Assembly: GCF_003285265.1 (NCBI RefSeq) | Contig: NZ_CP030239.1 | Span: 2,587,501-2,651,500 of the forward strand | Direction: 5' to 3' | From: Paracoccus mutanolyticus | GTDB taxonomy: Bacteria; Pseudomonadota; Alphaproteobacteria; Rhodobacterales; Rhodobacteraceae | DNA length: 64,000 nt | Part shown: positions 61,267 through 64,000 of the stretch, piece by piece | Numbering within the stretch: position 1 is the stretch's first letter | How the letters are laid out: each line of letters opens with the position of its first letter | Translations under genes and position numbers: made by a program | The notes under the pieces: model-generated | What the model was told of the DNA's origin: nothing | Database searches by the model: none | Seen by the model: the letters and a program-made list of their open reading frames with translations, nothing else

Positions 61267-63546
61267 TCAGCCGTAGTGCCCGACCGGGGTGCCGGCCAGC
61301 ACGCTCATGTTCAAAAGGCCCCGCGTGGTGATCGAGGGCGTCACGATATGCGCCTTGTTGCCCATCCCCATCAGGATCGGCCCGACCTCGAGCCCGTTCG
61401 CCTTGAGCTTCAGCGCGTTCCTGACGCCCGAGGCGGCGTCGGTTCCGCCGAAGATCAGGACGTTGGCGGCGCCCTCAAGCCGGCTGTGCGGCATCAGGCG
61501 TTCGCGGACCGCAGGGTCCAGCGCGGCATCGACGTGCATCTCGCCCTCGAAGGTGAAATCGACCTCGCGCGCTTCCAGGATAGCCATGGCCTCGCGCATC
61601 CGCTTGCCGGAGTCGGTATCGAGGTTGCCGAACTGCGAATGGCAGCACAGCGCGATCTTGGGCGCCAGGCCGAAGCGGCGGACATGGCGGGCGGCGCCGC
61701 AGGTGATCTCGGCGATCTGTTCGGGCGAGGGCACATGGTTCACCTGCGTGTCGGCGATGAACAGCGGCCCGTCCTCGAGGATCATCAGCGACAGCGCGCC
61801 CTGCGGCCGCAGCCCGTCGCGCGCCAGCACCTGGTTGATATAGTTCAGGTGCCAGGAATACTGGCCGAAGGTGCCGCAGATCAGGCTGTCGGCCTCGTCC
61901 CGATGAACCATCACGGCGCCGATGGCGGTGGTGTTGGTGCGCATGATGGCGCGCGCCACCTCGGGCGTCACGCCGCGCCGGGCCATCAGTTCGTGATAGG
62001 TGCCCCAGTAATCGCGATAGCGGGGGTCGTTTTCGGGGTTCACGATCTCGAAGTCGCGGCCGGGGCGGATCGGCAGGCCGGCGCGTTCGGCGCGCATCTC
62101 GATGACCTCGGGGCGACCGATCAGGATCGGCGCATCGGTCGTTTCCTCAAGCATGGCGTTGGCCGCGCGCAGCACGCGTTCGTCCTCGCCCTCGGCGAAG
62201 ACGATGCGGCGCTTGACCGTCGCCGCCGCCTCGAACACCGGGCGCATGATCAGGGCCGAGCGGAAGACCGAGCCGTCCAGCTTGCGCTTGTAGGCGTTGA
62301 TATCCTCGAGCGGCCGGGTCGCGACGCTGGTTTCCATCGCGGCCTTGGCGACGGCGGTCGAGACCACGCCGATCAACCGTGGGTCGAAGGGCTTCGGGAT
62401 CAGGTAGTCGGCGCCAAAGGTCAGCGTCTCGCCCCGATAGGCCATCGCCGCCTCGGCGCTGGTGGTGGCGCGGGCCAGCGCCGCGATCCCCTCGATGCAG
62501 GCCAGTTGCATCTCGTCGTTGATGGTGGTCGCACCCACGTCCAGCGCGCCGCGGAAGATGAAGGGAAAGCATAGCACGTTGTTGACCTGGTTCGGATAGT
62601 CCGACCGGCCGGTGGCGATGATCGCGTCGGGCGCGACGGCGCGCACGTCCTCGGGCAGGATCTCGGGCGTGGGGTTCGCCAGGGCAAAGATGATCGGGCG
62701 CGGGGCCATCTTCGCGACCATCTCGGGCGTCAGCACGCCCGGACCGGACAGGCCCAGGAACAGGTCGGCGCCCGCGATCACCTGATCCAGGCTGCGCAGG
62801 TCGGTCGTCTGGGCGTATTCCGCCTTTTGCGGGGTCATCTGTTCGGTGCGGCCTTCGTAGACGAGGCCCGCGATGTCGCAAAGCCAGACGTTCTCGCGTT
62901 TCACGCCCAGCTTCAGCAGCATGTTCAGGCAGGCGATGCCGGCCGCGCCGCCGCCGGTCGAGACGACCTTGATCTGGTCGAACCGCTTGCCCGCGATGTG
63001 CAGCGCGTTGGTGGCCGCCGCGCCGACCACGATGGCGGTGCCGTGCTGGTCGTCGTGAAAGACCGGGATGTTCATCCGCTCGCGGCAGATCTTTTCGACG
63101 ATGAAGCAGTCGGGGGCCTTGATGTCCTCAAGGTTGATGGCGCCGAAGCTGGGTTCCAGCGCGCAGACGATCTCGGCCAGCTTTTCGGGGTCGGGCTGGT
63201 CCAGTTCGATGTCGAAGCAGTCGATGTTGGCGAATTTCTTGAACAGGACCGCCTTGCCCTCCATCACCGGCTTGCTGGCCAGCGCGCCGATGTTGCCCAG
63301 ACCCAGGACGGCGGTGCCGTTCGAGACGACCGCCACCAGGTTCCCGCGCGCGGTATAGCGGGCGGCGGTCGCGGGATCGGCCTTGATTTCCAGGCAGGCC
63401 TCGGCGACGCCGGGGGAATAGGCGCGGCTCAGGTCGCGGCCGTTCGCAAGCGGTTTCGTGGCCCGCACCTCAAGCTTACCGGGGCGCGGAAATTCGTGAT
63501 AATCCAGCGCCGCCTGCCGTGCGCTATCCTGCCTGCGTTCTTCCAT
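61267..63546 (-). CDS. maeB: NADP-dependent malic enzyme with phosphotransacetylase-like domain
   Basis: 759 residues, intact. The N-terminal malic-enzyme domain (about 1-430) decarboxylates malate to pyruvate: [95 protein letters not shown]. The C-terminal part (about 440-759) is the phosphotransacetylase-like regulatory domain ([60 protein letters not shown]), which binds acetyl-CoA in the family. ATG 63546 has GAGGAGGT upstream. Divergent from cdd. Confidence 0.95.
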   Translation of the reverse strand: MEERRQDSARQAALDYHEFPRPGKLEVRATKPLANGRDLSRAYSPGVAEACLEIKADPATAARYTARGNLVAVVSNGTAVLGLGNIGALASKPVMEGKAVLFKKFANIDCFDIELDQPDPEKLAEIVCALEPSFGAINLEDIKAPDCFIVEKICRERMNIPVFHDDQHGTAIVVGAAATNALHIAGKRFDQIKVVSTGGGAAGIACLNMLLKLGVKRENVWLCDIAGLVYEGRTEQMTPQKAEYAQTTDLRSLDQVIAGADLFLGLSGPGVLTPEMVAKMAPRPIIFALANPTPEILPEDVRAVAPDAIIATGRSDYPNQVNNVLCFPFIFRGALDVGATTINDEMQLACIEGIAALARATTSAEAAMAYRGETLTFGADYLIPKPFDPRLIGVVSTAVAKAAMETSVATRPLEDINAYKRKLDGSVFRSALIMRPVFEAAATVKRRIVFAEGEDERVLRAANAMLEETTDAPILIGRPEVIEMRAERAGLPIRPGRDFEIVNPENDPRYRDYWGTYHELMARRGVTPEVARAIMRTNTTAIGAVMVHRDEADSLICGTFGQYSWHLNYINQVLARDGLRPQGALSLMILEDGPLFIADTQVNHVPSPEQIAEITCGAARHVRRFGLAPKIALCCHSQFGNLDTDSGKRMREAMAILEAREVDFTFEGEMHVDAALDPAVRERLMPHSRLEGAANVLIFGGTDAASGVRNALKLKANGLEVGPILMGMGNKAHIVTPSITTRGLLNMSVLAGTPVGHYG

Positions 63547-63691
63547 CTGCCGACCTCCTCATAGATGGTTCAGCGTTAAACTAATTTTTCGACGGGGAAC
63601 AGGGGCCTCGTTTCCGTCGGCGGACTTGCATCACCGGGGTGGGCCGGCGATGATGCGACGGCAGGGTAACAGCGGGGCGAAGGTCTGGCCA

Positions 63692-64000
63692 ATGACGCTT
63701 CTGGATGCGGCGCGCGCGGTGCGGGAACGGGCCTATGTGCCCTATTCGAAGTTCAAGGTGGGGGCGGCGGTGCGCGGGGCGTCCGGGGCCATCTATCACG
63801 GCTGCAACGTGGAAAACGTGGCCTATCCCGAAGGCACCTGCGCCGAGGCGGGCGCCATCGCCCTGATGGTCGCCAGCGGCGAGACCGAGCTGGTCGAGGT
63901 CGCGGTAATCGCCGACAGCCCCAGCCCCGTGCCCCCCTGCGGCGGCTGCCGGCAGAAACTGGCCGAATTCGGCCGTTCTGACACGCCGGTCCTGCTGGCG
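63692..64000 (+). CDS. cdd: Cytidine deaminase, N-terminal part
   Basis: 103 codons from ATG 63692 to the right edge; the last few residues are cut. Deaminates (deoxy)cytidine to (deoxy)uridine. Zinc/active-site blocks: YVPYSKFKVGAAVRGASG, NVENVAYPEGTCAEAGAIAL (Cys-Ala-Glu) and PCGGCRQKLAEF (the two further zinc Cys). A tetrameric-type CDA of about 130 residues is expected. Divergent from maeB over 145 nt. Confidence 0.93.
   Translation, partial: MTLLDAARAVRERAYVPYSKFKVGAAVRGASGAIYHGCNVENVAYPEGTCAEAGAIALMVASGETELVEVAVIADSPSPVPPCGGCRQKLAEFGRSDTPVLLA

Overview
The window looks like chromosome of a Paracoccus-type alphaproteobacterium (Rhodobacteraceae). It is GC-rich, and it carries a complete-looking 14-gene NADH:quinone oxidoreductase (NDH-1, nqo/nuo) operon. 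The interspersed small unknown genes (DUF5333, DUF5337 and others), the nuoN-birA-coaX-rnj order and many protein strings closely resemble Paracoccus denitrificans.

Layout. 1-3.3 kb: LysE-type exporter (cut by the edge) and fabI on the minus strand, then pdxH, a double cold-shock-domain protein, a DUF192 protein and tRNA-Pro(CGG) on the plus strand. 3.35-19.9 kb: a strange accessory stretch between two tRNA-Pro genes. It holds almost no intact gene. Instead there are at least 18 short pieces (about 75-300 bp, both strands) of unrelated genes. Phage-like pieces include GIY-YIG nuclease, SNF2 helicase, DNA methylases and DUF2312/GapR. IS pieces are IS256 and an IS3-type end. Ordinary chromosomal pieces include ABC permeases and an ABC ATPase, TAXI receptor, Rieske ferredoxin, CoA-transferase, glycosyltransferase, rfbB, LLM monooxygenase, histidine kinase and SRAP. 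They are joined end to end. A few small genes in it look whole (a 52-aa CXXCXGXG protein, DUF982, two or three small unknowns). 20-24.1 kb, minus strand: a siderophore-interacting ferric reductase, its PadR regulator, and a translationally coupled pair (FkbH-like protein plus a hydrolase-fold/TPR-like protein). 24.3-35.8 kb: lysC-ptsP, a sorbosone-dehydrogenase-like protein, a flavin-binding stress protein, an AlkD-like protein, a lipoprotein, moaA, uvrA (with a LexA box) and a DUF4260 gene. 36-53.7 kb: nuoA to nuoN with seven accessory genes. 53.7-57.7 kb: birA, coaX, rnj, trmB. 57.7-64 kb: aroA, prpE, maeB and the start of cytidine deaminase.

How it works together. The nuo operon makes the proton-pumping entry complex of respiration. 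MaeB and PrpE feed central carbon metabolism from C4 acids and propionate, and prpE carries two TTTGCAAA palindromes like those of short-chain-acyl-CoA regulators. lysC/ptsP is the usual alphaproteobacterial pairing of aspartate-family synthesis with nitrogen-PTS. uvrA is SOS-controlled by its GTTC-N7-GTTC box.

Quality warning. At least a dozen housekeeping genes (lysC, ptsP, nuoB, nuoF, nuoG, birA, rnj, prpE, pdxH and others) are broken by one- or two-base indels, mostly deletions. nuoB, nuoF, nuoG and the ferric reductase also contain short patches of foreign or scrambled sequence. So many broken essential genes cannot all be real, so base-level and assembly errors are likely. The 16-kb mosaic must be read with that in mind: it is either a real gene graveyard between tRNA genes or a chimeric assembly.
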